29,320 nucleotides of DNA from a virus. This document shows positions 22,401-29,320 of this stretch, in pieces. The position numbers and the translations under genes are program-made. The notes under the pieces were generated by a model that was not told the DNA's origin, did no database searches, and was given only the letters and a program-made list of their open reading frames with translations. The stretch lies in the IMG/VR virus record IMGVR_UViG_3300032291_000190, positions 1 through 29,320 of that record. The stretch is one strand, 5' to 3'. Positions within the stretch are counted from its first letter, which is position 1. Each line of letters opens with the position of its first letter.

Positions 22401-24462
22401 CACGTTCTAAACGAAGACCAGTGTTATAAACAATATTCTTCATACCTGGCATCGCCTGGTTAAGACCAGCGATTGTCTCAGTTGCCATACTTGCTCTCAT
22501 AAATGGATCAACCATTGAGTTCTTTGGTATGTATGCAAGACGAAGAAGGTTAAGATTGCTAAACACCATGTTGGCTGTGTCAAGGATTGCACCAACGCCC
22601 ATGCCAGCGTAGAAACCTACGGCTCCTGCTACCTGACCTGTGCTAACTGGTGCTCTTCCACCAGCAAGACGCTTGGTATTCAAAATGATTTGTGCTTCAA
22701 GGCGACCAAAGTCAAGCATTGGCAGCGTTGCTGCCTCAGTTGCTTGAGAGATGATGCCATCGTCAATTAAATTTAGTGTTCCATCTTCAGATGGAATGAT
22801 TTTGTTTGCAACAAGGTAGTCTTGTACGTTAGCACGACGCTCTGCTGTTGAGTTGTGCCATCTTTTAATCTCTTCAAGTACAGCCTTGTCGGTATCTAGA
22901 CCACCGATTGTACGTACGCCGTAGATCTTAGCCATTTGAAGCATAACGTTGCGTTCAATCATGCCTAATGCTTTAGCTCGACCAGTATCAGTCAACTCAG
23001 ACATGAATAATTCAACTTGCTGGTTCTTAAACTCACGACCTTCTGGTGTGTTTAGTCCCTTAATACGGTTAAGGTCTGAACGTAAGTCGTTTGCTGCCTC
23101 AAGTTTACGTGGGTTAGACACGTTGATGTAGCCTTGAGGTGTTCCATCTCCTAAGTATGAGATTAAACGTACAGCTCTTTCGTATGGAGATGACTGATAG
23201 ACAGCAGTTTTCCATGCGCTATTACCATCAGTACCGAAAATCTTAAGATCTCCTGTACGAGCAGCGTCAACAATCTTAGCTTTTGTTAACTGCATCTTCT
23301 CGTACCCAGCAAACTTACCTGGAGCGTAACGCTCAACAATGTTTGCCTTGGTTAACTTAGAATTCCAGTCATCAAGTGCTGCTGCAAAGTTCTTATCGGT
23401 CTTCTTGAGACCGTCAATAACTGCTTGGTATCGTGATCCAAACTTTTTGTCAAGAACTGCGATACTCATATCAGAAAAATTAGTTGTTGGTGTTAGATCG
23501 CTAAGACCAAAGTCATCAAGGTGGTCTGCTAGCAGTGCTTGGTTCGTAAAGAAACGGTTATAAGCAGCAGCATCACCACGTTGTGCAAGCAAAAAGTCTG
23601 CAACATCTCTGTGGTTATCCAACCTTGATACAATTGTTGCTGTATTGGTTGGGTTTTTTGTGTTAAGAACAAGAGGATTGGTTGAAAGTTCAGAGATATT
23701 TTTGCCTTGGACTAGGTCATCAAGGTATATGGCTGCTCCATTAGGAGCAGCACCTGTCTTTGTTGTACCCCAAGTAACTGCATCTTCAAGTCGTGCTGTA
23801 AACGCAGCCATATCTGCTGCGGTTACAATCTCAGAAGGACCAACTACAGCATTCTTTGCTGACTTAACTCCAATACTTGCTGCCTTAGTCCCTGTCGCAG
23901 CAATAGCAATGTCTGTCATACCTGATGCAAAGATTCCAATCCATTCATTTTTGAATGCTTGGTTTCTTTGCTTGTCATTAAAGACATCAAAGTTTTCTTT
24001 AGCAAATGTTGGTGTAATTGATTCTGGAAGTGCAGCAGCAACTAGTGGTCCTGCAATTGTAGCACCAGCTTGTCCCATAGAAATATCTTTAGATTTCTTT
24101 TTAGCAAATCTAAAAGACTCTACTGGGTTTAATCCTTTTGTTGCCATTGCTTGTGGCGTCAACAGCGTAGTTGAGATTCCCTGAGTAATTGGCTGGATAA
24201 CTTTGTTGATACCCTGCATTACACCCATGCCTAGGTTGGTAGCATTACGTGTAAAAAAGTTTCCAGACTCTTGACCCTGTTGAATCTTGTTGGCAATGAA
24301 GCCACCAACTGATTCCTCAACTTTACCGACACGTGTGTTAGCACCAGCACCTCTTTGCTGCTGGATAAATGTTTCTACCTTAGAAGGATTGAGAGGTTTA
24401 GGTTGGTTAGGTGTTGTCCAACCGCTACGATCTGCTACAAAACCATTAGGAGTATCAGCCAT
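19426..24462 (-). CDS. Giant internal virion protein (ejection protein)
   Basis: This 1678-residue protein is the largest in the window. I see no polymerase, lytic transglycosylase or peptidase motif. An N-terminal segment with Gly/Ala-rich hydrophobic stretches (QAGATIAGPLVAAALP, about 130-145; a second near 610-630 with VAGAVGFYAGMGVGAI) is followed by an Ala/Lys/Glu coiled coil (about 700-770, KAEAAAKRAQAAANKATKAN). A hydrophobic patch near 1115-1140 (FAMSFPLAFFNSQAVALRLM) comes next and then a long helical C-terminus. Size, helical content, scattered membrane-prone stretches and position among virion genes fit the large internal core or ejection proteins of podoviruses (T7 gp16-like in role). 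A siphovirus tape measure is less likely because no tail-tube or chaperone genes accompany it and it precedes the capsid genes. Confidence 0.65.
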   Translation of the reverse strand: MADTPNGFVADRSGWTTPNQPKPLNPSKVETFIQQQRGAGANTRVGKVEESVGGFIANKIQQGQESGNFFTRNATNLGMGVMQGINKVIQPITQGISTTLLTPQAMATKGLNPVESFRFAKKKSKDISMGQAGATIAGPLVAAALPESITPTFAKENFDVFNDKQRNQAFKNEWIGIFASGMTDIAIAATGTKAASIGVKSAKNAVVGPSEIVTAADMAAFTARLEDAVTWGTTKTGAAPNGAAIYLDDLVQGKNISELSTNPLVLNTKNPTNTATIVSRLDNHRDVADFLLAQRGDAAAYNRFFTNQALLADHLDDFGLSDLTPTTNFSDMSIAVLDKKFGSRYQAVIDGLKKTDKNFAAALDDWNSKLTKANIVERYAPGKFAGYEKMQLTKAKIVDAARTGDLKIFGTDGNSAWKTAVYQSSPYERAVRLISYLGDGTPQGYINVSNPRKLEAANDLRSDLNRIKGLNTPEGREFKNQQVELFMSELTDTGRAKALGMIERNVMLQMAKIYGVRTIGGLDTDKAVLEEIKRWHNSTAERRANVQDYLVANKIIPSEDGTLNLIDDGIISQATEAATLPMLDFGRLEAQIILNTKRLAGGRAPVSTGQVAGAVGFYAGMGVGAILDTANMVFSNLNLLRLAYIPKNSMVDPFMRASMATETIAGLNQAMPGMKNIVYNTGLRLERASRWVPGMPGQKARRLEKETMKKIDLLKGDLNTNLPLQKNAEELLKEAGDALRKAEAAAKRAQAAANKATKANKVAAEAKMFDADYELIQARKIYDDAQDVYDIHSANVRAVANTIESYRNTIKKAVIERGNKADLKRIGQDSDVLVVDGKEYNIQGLADPSVRGALPYMSEIDTAQSYLATAMQTQFSKRVLSRGRTFVKIRRDTGGKAYWNALAHRANREVRQELDMPLGMMMDDTMSDSQIFKWLKTGDTGKEYTFRISQQLRNDGVDVTDEDLLNWITTTRTYLRTLYPDPEVRRLILERPVTVKEMETLMSGRLDLPEEISGPNVALGDLNWYEGATAVIGGAVQTGWKILSDAETKLVRTPLFLQYTRDEMTSMVRSARLAGFDPTDAVVNHQIRQAAYRTALERVEQTLYSARRMTNGIYLARFAMSFPLAFFNSQAVALRLMAKNPMNAYWYNSIANAFDNYEQYEDEDGNTYKSAADAPPGAVLKVSMPLPLGNKLPDSVKIFGKEVLRPKDALRSYNDPRGGGLRWNPKQMEFMLADPSVSWFAGVLVSDVIKNGIFESQTWGVYGEEIEKNLREFLGDDFFESSVLYGGYPAEGSAKGNRLQDIMATAKNAIVPSYMESLLAATGFQTDRFLDEAYTNWRVAMAEWEKNGRLGAMPTFDNSVKAAGNMAFIRAVTQFTLPIATSFDPVTRAATQYYGDLLDMYNGDRAKADGRMIEDWGIDSLAMVGSNRKNIAGLAATEKDIAVLRKNPDLLKRIAPNGTKYAEMLSSGYGDISSEYNTAIAAIYRRMKYPGSIDQISSLKTQEELQDQVISKIGYAELQKAEMYRTSMMMQYGVTSTSAKRYETLGIKQEYNRMVQDLYDTLPGFAKIRSGERKDFWTMTFPAMKEIAGDAKWREHADGTGSYKWQEIAYWIENAERFHNEMKTPMLSAAAKRDKKARFDQFHYDYLQHASEEFAAFASRWMANMPELDEGLLVDTNG

Positions 24463-24616
24463 TTACTGTCGCCTCCCCTTTTGCAGTCAATTCTTCTAAC
24501 AGTGTTATACGGTCAGCGTCAGACTCAAAGGGAAAGCGAGCTAAATCCCACGCAACAGGCGCAAGATCAAAGCCAAGATACTCAAGGTTCTCCTCGAATC
24601 TCTTTATTACTTTCAT
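24455..24616 (-). CDS. Very small protein before the giant virion protein (53 aa)
   Basis: From ATG 24616, overlapping the upstream TGA (ATGA-type junction), to TGA 24455, inside the start of the 1678-aa gene (8-base overlap). It encodes 53 residues: MKVIKRFEENLEYLGFDLAP, then WDLARFPFESDADRITLLEE and a short tail. The exact coupling on both sides and the normal-looking amino-acid mix support translation. Function unknown. Confidence 0.65.
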   Translation of the reverse strand: MKVIKRFEENLEYLGFDLAPVAWDLARFPFESDADRITLLEELTAKGEATVNG

Positions 24617-25035
24617 TCAGCCTGACTCCGTAGGTATTTAATAAATGCTTTTGTTGTTCCAGAAGATTCTGGTGAATCAGCAAACTTTTCAAACATCGGC
24701 ATATACTTTGCCAATACTGAAAGATCTTGCAGTTGTTCATCTACTGGTGTTTTAAGTCCTAGTATTTCGCTGCCTGGTCCTGGACCAGCGTCCACACCTG
24801 CAGTAACAGGTTCGCTTGGGCGGTTTGTTGGCGCACTTAATGGAATGACATTAGCCATTGGATTAGAAGCCTTTGCCATTGGTGCTCCAGCCTGATCGGC
24901 TTGGAATTGTTGCTGTTCACCATATGCTGCGTTAGGCATCTTACGTGCTGCTTGTCCAGCTGGTTTAGGTGGCAAGTCAGTCCGTTTTGATTGGCGTCCT
25001 GGTCCTGATACTGCGCCAGGGTTCATCATCGACAT
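24613..25035 (-). CDS. Pro/Gln-rich small virion-block protein
   Basis: This 140-residue protein has a disordered, Pro/Ala/Gln-rich first part (about 1-90; RQSKRTDLPPKPAGQAARKM) and a short ordered C-terminus with a helix pair (EQLQDLSVLAKYMPMFEKFA, about 99-118; TTKAFIKYLRSQ, about 127-138). AGGTGACAC precedes the ATG. It follows the Lys-rich LysM gene after 7 bases. No family recognised. It may be a minor head or internal protein. Confidence 0.6.
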   Translation of the reverse strand: MSMMNPGAVSGPGRQSKRTDLPPKPAGQAARKMPNAAYGEQQQFQADQAGAPMAKASNPMANVIPLSAPTNRPSEPVTAGVDAGPGPGSEILGLKTPVDEQLQDLSVLAKYMPMFEKFADSPESSGTTKAFIKYLRSQAE

Positions 25036-25042
25036 GTGTCAC

Positions 25043-26488
25043 CTATTTCTTAGTTGGAAGTTTTACCTTTGTGCCAGACCAGATCATGCTGCCACCCTTG
25101 TATTTAGACTTCTTGTCAGCAATCTTTGGATTTGCTGCAAGTACTTCAGATAGCTTTACGCCAGAAGACTTTGCAATACCTGATAGCGTGTCACCCTTCT
25201 TAACTGTGTAAGAAGTAGTTGATCCACCTGCGTTAACTTGAACGTTAGGACCAAGCTTTAGACCTTTACCGCCACCCTTTGGATACTGTCCTGCTGGACG
25301 CTGTGGTCGTGTAGTAGATGCTGGTGTTCCTGCTGTTCTTTGTCCGCCACCTGTAGGGATCTTGTCAATTGCGTAGAATCCTGCTGCTGCAAGACCTACC
25401 TTCTTTACCTTGCCCTTTACTCCAGCCTTGGCTGCTTTTTCTGCCTTAGCAACGTTAGCTGCTTTACGTGCAGTATTTGCTGCTGAAACTTTCTTACCTG
25501 CTTCTGCAGTCTTTACTGCTTTAGCGACCTTTGCTGTTTTAGTTCCAGCAAGAGCACCCTTAACAAGAGCACCTGCCTTAAGGAACTTACCTGGACCTAC
25601 AATCATTGCTGCTGTCTTAGCAACCTTACCTGCTGGTGAGTTAAGAACCTTACCAATTGTAGAAACATTTTTTGTTGCAGTTGCTGCTTTAGCAGCTGGC
25701 TTAGCAGTATCTTTAGCTTTAGCAACTTTCTTCTGAAGTGCCTTAAGGTTATCTGACTTAGGTGCTGCTGTTGCCTTTGGCTTCTGTCCTGGCAATGTAT
25801 CCATTGCCTTCTTTACCTGAACCTTTACTTCTGCTTTAGGCATTGTTGGTGCTGCTGCAGGCTTAGTGCCTTTCCAGTTCTTGCGTTCTGCTGGTGTCAT
25901 CTTTGCCCATGCTGCTTTGTTAGCAGCTGAACGCTCTGCACGAGTCATGCCCTTCTTGACAGCATCAGACTTAGGTGCAGCAGGTGCTGCAGCCTTCTTA
26001 ACAGCAGGCTTCTTCACCTTTGGCTTTTCTACAGCAGGTGCTGGTGCAGCTGCCTTCTTCTTAATTACTTTACCTTGTGGCTTAACTTCTGTAGCTTGAA
26101 TAAAAGTACGAGTCTTATTCATGCCACCACCTTTAGGTGCAGCCTTTTTAGCTGGTTCTGCCTCACGTGGCTTACGTGCAACGCCATCTTCTTGATCCCA
26201 CTTCTGCTGAAGTTGAGCTTTAGCTTCACGACGATCACGAGCCATACGCTCTTGAGGAGTTTCAGTTGGCTTAACTTGAATCTTATTACCGCGATCATCG
26301 GTAATGTAATTACCTTTAGCTTCTTTTTTTATTTCGCTTAATACTTCTTTGTCATCTGCTGAAATGCGAAGTGTGCGATCTTTTAGTCCTGCTTGACTCT
26401 TTCCAGAAAAGGCTTGCTTGGCAGCAGACTTAGCGTCTTTACGTGCCTGCTTGAACTTTCTTGGCTTTGTCGGCTTCTTTGCTGCCAT
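25043..26488 (-). CDS. Lys/Ala-rich histone-like protein with C-terminal LysM
   Basis: This 481-residue protein is highly basic over most of its length. Residues about 1-260 are built from Lys/Ala/Pro segments like those of linker-histone tails (KKKAAAPAPAVEKPKVKKPA, KKAAAPAAPKSDAVKK), with one more structured piece RAERSAANKAAWAKMTPAER (about 196-215). Residues about 270-400 form Ala/Lys/Gly helices that are weakly hydrophobic (IVGPGKFLKAGALVKGALAG). The last 55 residues are a LysM domain (VKKGDTLSGIAKSSGVKLSE, the AANP core, WSGTKVKLP). A DNA-condensing-type tail fused to a peptidoglycan-binding domain suggests a virion protein that handles DNA inside and the wall outside. It sits between portal and giant ejection protein. 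AAGGATAAC precedes the ATG. The LysM call is strong; the DNA-binding role is inference. Confidence 0.72.
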   Translation of the reverse strand: MAAKKPTKPRKFKQARKDAKSAAKQAFSGKSQAGLKDRTLRISADDKEVLSEIKKEAKGNYITDDRGNKIQVKPTETPQERMARDRREAKAQLQQKWDQEDGVARKPREAEPAKKAAPKGGGMNKTRTFIQATEVKPQGKVIKKKAAAPAPAVEKPKVKKPAVKKAAAPAAPKSDAVKKGMTRAERSAANKAAWAKMTPAERKNWKGTKPAAAPTMPKAEVKVQVKKAMDTLPGQKPKATAAPKSDNLKALQKKVAKAKDTAKPAAKAATATKNVSTIGKVLNSPAGKVAKTAAMIVGPGKFLKAGALVKGALAGTKTAKVAKAVKTAEAGKKVSAANTARKAANVAKAEKAAKAGVKGKVKKVGLAAAGFYAIDKIPTGGGQRTAGTPASTTRPQRPAGQYPKGGGKGLKLGPNVQVNAGGSTTSYTVKKGDTLSGIAKSSGVKLSEVLAANPKIADKKSKYKGGSMIWSGTKVKLPTKK

Positions 26489-26518
26489 TGTTATCCTTTA
26501 CTTAAAAGTTGTTAAGAT

Positions 26519-26668
26519 TTACTTAAGCTTGTTTGAGTTGCCTTTTGTACCCTTTGGGGTAACGCCTTGCTTAACCATGCCTGCACCAACGGACTTACCG
26601 CCGTTCTTCTTACCTGCGTGACCTGGGTGTACTGGAGCCTTTGCTGGCTTTCCTTGCTTTCCGAACAT
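26519..26668 (-). CDS. Very small basic Gly/Lys-rich protein (49 aa)
   Basis: ATG 26668 to TAA 26519, with AAGGAGAAATA before the start, a strong ribosome binding site. The 49 residues open MFGKQGKPAKAPVHPGHAGK and end TPKGTKGNSNKLK; there is no acidic residue at all. It follows the portal gene and precedes the Lys-rich LysM protein. It resembles a short nucleic-acid-binding tail. Function unknown; possibly an internal head protein. Confidence 0.62.
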   Translation of the reverse strand: MFGKQGKPAKAPVHPGHAGKKNGGKSVGAGMVKQGVTPKGTKGNSNKLK

Positions 26669-26682
26669 TTATTTCTCCTTAG

Positions 26683-28446
26683 TTATGCTGGGATTTGACG
26701 AGTTACTCTCGCTGCTAGATTTGGATTTCCTCCACCTGTTAAACCTGCAAGCAGTTCTTGCATTGCTGGTCTACCTTGAGGAAGTTGTGGTGCTTGTCCG
26801 CCCATTCCAGGTTCAGGTGCTGCTGGTTGTTCAGGCATTCCTGGTTGTCCTGCTGGGGTTTCTGGTGCTGGTTCTGGCTTAAAAGCATTTGCTACTGCAT
26901 CTTCAAGAGGGATACCCTTCTTGCGATCTGTAATAACGCTTGCCATCTTTTCTACAATCTTCATCGGATCTTGACCTTGCATTACCATTTGTGGAATTGC
27001 TGCAGCCATTTGTGATACGGACGCCTTAAGGGAATCACGCATCTCTTCGATGTCAATTGCTCGCTCTTCTTCGCCAGCATTAAGCGAGATAGGAAGGTTG
27101 CGACGCAACATTCCACGAGAGATCAACTTATCTCCACGAGCTTGTAGACCCCATACCAATGCGCGGTTAGGGTCTAAACCTGCCATGAGACCGTACTCAA
27201 CGGTCACGCCATAGTTTCCGTTAATGTCGGAAGCTGGCTTGTACTTTAACTTGTAAGGAACTCCGTTAGCAGTTGCAGATACTTCACGAGTAATCTCTGG
27301 GAAGTATGCTTCATCAGTTGCGAATGCAAATGAAATTGCTTGACCGATTGCCTCACCAAGAATTGATTGGTAAATCTTTACCTGTGAGTCGTAACCTGCC
27401 ATCAAAGCCTTTACGCCTTGACCAGTAACTATTGAACCTTCTGCTTGTCCTGCACGTGCTTGAGGGAAACGTGTTCCCAACTTCATTTCATCTGCTAGAA
27501 CATTGTTCTCCGCAAACGCGAACTGAGGTACGTCAAGGTTGACACGACGAATCTTTTCAGGGGAGTTAGAACGGATGACTGAATCAGGACCAATGGATAG
27601 AGAAGTAACATCATTGGGAAGAGCAAGAGGAGCTTCAACAGACTTCTGAACAGCCTCCATAGTGAGGAGAGCAAGTCGCGCTTTGGCAGCGTAAACAGGT
27701 AGGACATCGTCGAATTGACCCCTGGTCTCGCCATCCAAAGAAGGGCGTTGAGCAATCGCAATTGGGACGACACCTGTCTTGTTCGGTGTTGTTGCAAGTA
27801 CTAGACCTCCTCGATCTGGCAAGAACAGAACGGTCTTATCTTTATCTGTCCAACGTACAACTTGTAATAAGCTGTTGCCATCGCCACGTGTATAAGTATT
27901 TGATTGGAGAATTGCATCTGCATGCTCTGGGAAGTGAGCAGCTAGGTCTCCAGCTTTGCGGTGATATAGACGAGCGTAGGTGTTTACAACACCGAAGCGA
28001 TCCATATCGTAATAAGCACCCATTGAATTTTCCACATGGATGTGTGGTCGCTTGTCCTTAAAGTTTGGTTCAACTCGTAAAGGAACAAAGCCATAGGTTG
28101 CTAACTGATCTGCGCCACGCAGTAGTTCCGTTCCAAGCCGAGATGATGCAACATAATAGTTTGCAATCTTGGTACGCTTGTCAGCTTTGGAACGCTGGTT
28201 ATCATCAAGAGAAGAATCACCAGCAGCAGTAATGGTAGGAAGAACACCAACTTGTTCAGCAACATCTCGTGCAACGACATCAATGAGGTTAGCGATAATA
28301 GGACGTGACCACACGCCTTCTGGGAATAGCCCACGGAAGACTTGATCGGCATTACCCGCTCTAACCAAAGCAACCTCGCGCATGCGCTTATCGCGCTCGG
28401 AGTTTCGAGCTTTTAGTTGCTCGAATGCATTTACAAGTTCTTTCAT
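26683..28446 (-). CDS. Portal protein
   Basis: This 587-residue protein directly follows the terminase gene and has the run of a phage portal. An N-terminal helix (MKELVNAFEQLKARNSERDK) is followed by a wing region with RPIIANLIDVVARDVAEQVG (about 48-67) and a beta-rich stretch LATYGFVPLRVEPN (about 114-127). The stem/crown helices lie later (QVKIYQSILGEAIGQAISFA, about 359-378). The last 100 residues are Pro/Gly/Gln/Met-rich (AGQPGMPEQPAAPEPGMGGQ) and probably disordered inside the head. The length suits podoviral and actinophage portals. It forms the dodecameric ring through which DNA is packed and ejected. Sure on position and pattern; subfamily not resolved. Confidence 0.82.
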   Translation of the reverse strand: MKELVNAFEQLKARNSERDKRMREVALVRAGNADQVFRGLFPEGVWSRPIIANLIDVVARDVAEQVGVLPTITAAGDSSLDDNQRSKADKRTKIANYYVASSRLGTELLRGADQLATYGFVPLRVEPNFKDKRPHIHVENSMGAYYDMDRFGVVNTYARLYHRKAGDLAAHFPEHADAILQSNTYTRGDGNSLLQVVRWTDKDKTVLFLPDRGGLVLATTPNKTGVVPIAIAQRPSLDGETRGQFDDVLPVYAAKARLALLTMEAVQKSVEAPLALPNDVTSLSIGPDSVIRSNSPEKIRRVNLDVPQFAFAENNVLADEMKLGTRFPQARAGQAEGSIVTGQGVKALMAGYDSQVKIYQSILGEAIGQAISFAFATDEAYFPEITREVSATANGVPYKLKYKPASDINGNYGVTVEYGLMAGLDPNRALVWGLQARGDKLISRGMLRRNLPISLNAGEEERAIDIEEMRDSLKASVSQMAAAIPQMVMQGQDPMKIVEKMASVITDRKKGIPLEDAVANAFKPEPAPETPAGQPGMPEQPAAPEPGMGGQAPQLPQGRPAMQELLAGLTGGGNPNLAARVTRQIPA

Positions 28447-28450
28447 AATG

Positions 28451-29320
28451 TCACAATCTCACGGCTCGCTGTTGTGCAGCGAGGTCATCTAAGTTGATGA
28501 TGTACCTTGACTCGATCTCTCCACGAGGTGTGAATTGATTGTTAATAAAGTTTGGTACGTTAGTCGAGGTTAATAAAGTTTCTCGGGCTACGATCTCACA
28601 GAACCATAACGCCATCACGGCGTCCATCTTGAGCTTCTTGCCTTGTACTCCTGGTTGCCAGGTTACAAGTTGTTCGATTAGCTTTTTAACGTGTTCATTC
28701 TTCGAGCTGTCTGGTAACTCAATTAAGTTGTCATCAGCATGCTTGAAGTTGTTCATGACTCCGTCTCGCTTAGTGACGGTTCCGAACAGTGGAGCCAGAG
28801 AGGCTACGCCGAACTCTGGATCTTGTTTATTGTTTCCTGTGTAGTGTGGTCGGTATGCGACTCCACGTGTAGACAGGAAGTTACGAATCTCTTCGTCTTG
28901 TGTAAGGAAAAGCTGAAAAGCATTTGATTCCACAATGACCGTATGCGGTTTATACGCATCGGTCCATTCCTTAATAAGAGAACGAATTGCTGCAGGTGTA
29001 GGAGCTGTCATGATGTGAACATCCATGACGTAGCGTTTATGTGACCTGCGGTCAACTGCATAGGCAATAGCAGCGGTATCACCAGACATTGCTGGGTCGA
29101 TACCTATAACTCTGTAAAAGTTCTCACAGTTATTAGGATGTCCTGCTGCGCCTGCAATCAAAGCCCCCGACTTTCTCATTCCGTTTACTGCGCCTCTGAC
29201 GCACATCGGGTCGAAGATTGCATTCTCCGCAATATCGAGGTTCTGGTATACCAGCGACCACTTAGATGGTCCTGCCTCGTTACGGACCGCCGTTAGACGC
29301 GGTCCTGTCCATCGATCAAA
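28451..29320 (-). CDS. terL: Large terminase subunit, nuclease domain (5' end outside window)
   Basis: The frame is open to the right edge of the window, so 289 C-terminal residues are visible and the ATPase domain is missing. The RNase-H-like nuclease is clear. VIGIDPAMSGDTAAIAYAVD provides the first Asp (visible residue 75), VIVESNAFQ the Glu (131), and KMDAVMALWF the last Asp (233). These are the metal-binding residues that cut the concatemer during packaging. An internal ATG at 29206 is not the start, because the upstream reading (FDRWTGPRLTAV...) is continuous and terminase-like. The gene ends 4 bases before the portal start. No small terminase gene is visible in the window. Confidence 0.9.
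   Translation of the reverse strand, partial: FDRWTGPRLTAVRNEAGPSKWSLVYQNLDIAENAIFDPMCVRGAVNGMRKSGALIAGAAGHPNNCENFYRVIGIDPAMSGDTAAIAYAVDRRSHKRYVMDVHIMTAPTPAAIRSLIKEWTDAYKPHTVIVESNAFQLFLTQDEEIRNFLSTRGVAYRPHYTGNNKQDPEFGVASLAPLFGTVTKRDGVMNNFKHADDNLIELPDSSKNEHVKKLIEQLVTWQPGVQGKKLKMDAVMALWFCEIVARETLLTSTNVPNFINNQFTPRGEIESRYIINLDDLAAQQRAVRL

Noticed and set aside
19426-24462. Tape measure protein of a long-tailed phage
   Set aside because: No tail tube, tail terminator or frameshifted chaperone genes are near, and the gene precedes scaffold and capsid. An internal ejection protein fits better, though proof needs a structural or homology search.

Overview
This window is most of a tailed-phage genome (or a very intact prophage segment), and every gene I accept reads leftward on the minus strand. 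The genes are packed as overlapping cistrons (TAATG and ATGA junctions) behind AAGGAG-type ribosome binding sites. It looks like a short-tailed (podovirus-like) phage. There is a terminase, a portal, a scaffold and an N4-gp56-type capsid protein, but no tape measure, tail tube, tail terminator or tail-assembly chaperone. Instead there is a 1678-residue internal-virion-type protein and three LysM proteins. Several families (the CRSGC small protein, the M15-like lysin, the Cas4/RecB-like nuclease, the LysM virion proteins) are familiar from actinobacterial phages, and one gene (6246-6545) belongs to a type common in cyanophages and other aquatic phages. A freshwater or marine actinobacterial host is therefore my inference; the sequence does not prove it.

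Layout in transcription order (right to left). 29320-26683: large terminase (5' end outside the window) and portal. 26668-24455: a small basic protein, a Lys/Ala-rich protein ending in LysM, and two small proteins. 24462-15742: the 1678-aa protein, a 283-aa protein with a calcium-loop-like start, and two LysM proteins with Thr/Ser/Ala linkers; together these are likely the DNA-ejection and internal virion set. 15741-15601: a 141-bp gap that may hold a promoter. 15600-14140: scaffold and major capsid protein, followed by a strong hairpin. 14091-11942: seven small or medium connector or head-completion candidates, three of them very basic. 11938-6558: an Ala/Ser-repeat fibre shaft, a fibre base-type protein and three related fibre or adhesin proteins, two with long glycine-rich domains. 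6545-5111: two small tail-associated proteins, a holin-like and a second membrane protein, and an M15-type endolysin. 5100-2981: a 635-aa tail protein and a 71-aa peptidoglycan-binding-like protein. A textbook intrinsic terminator at 2938-2968 closes this late operon.

Left of the terminator a short non-coding region (hairpin, G-quadruplex motif, possible promoter) precedes a DNA-metabolism operon: a Cas4/RecB-like nuclease that is split into two cistrons with a zinc-ribbon cistron between them, a probable ssDNA-binding-type protein, a RecA/DnaB-like P-loop ATPase, and a second PD-(D/E)XK-like protein cut by the window edge. The split nuclease is the most unusual thing in the window: one of its four presumed cluster cysteines and its motif-I histidine lie on one chain, and the other three cysteines and the D...DxK core lie on another.
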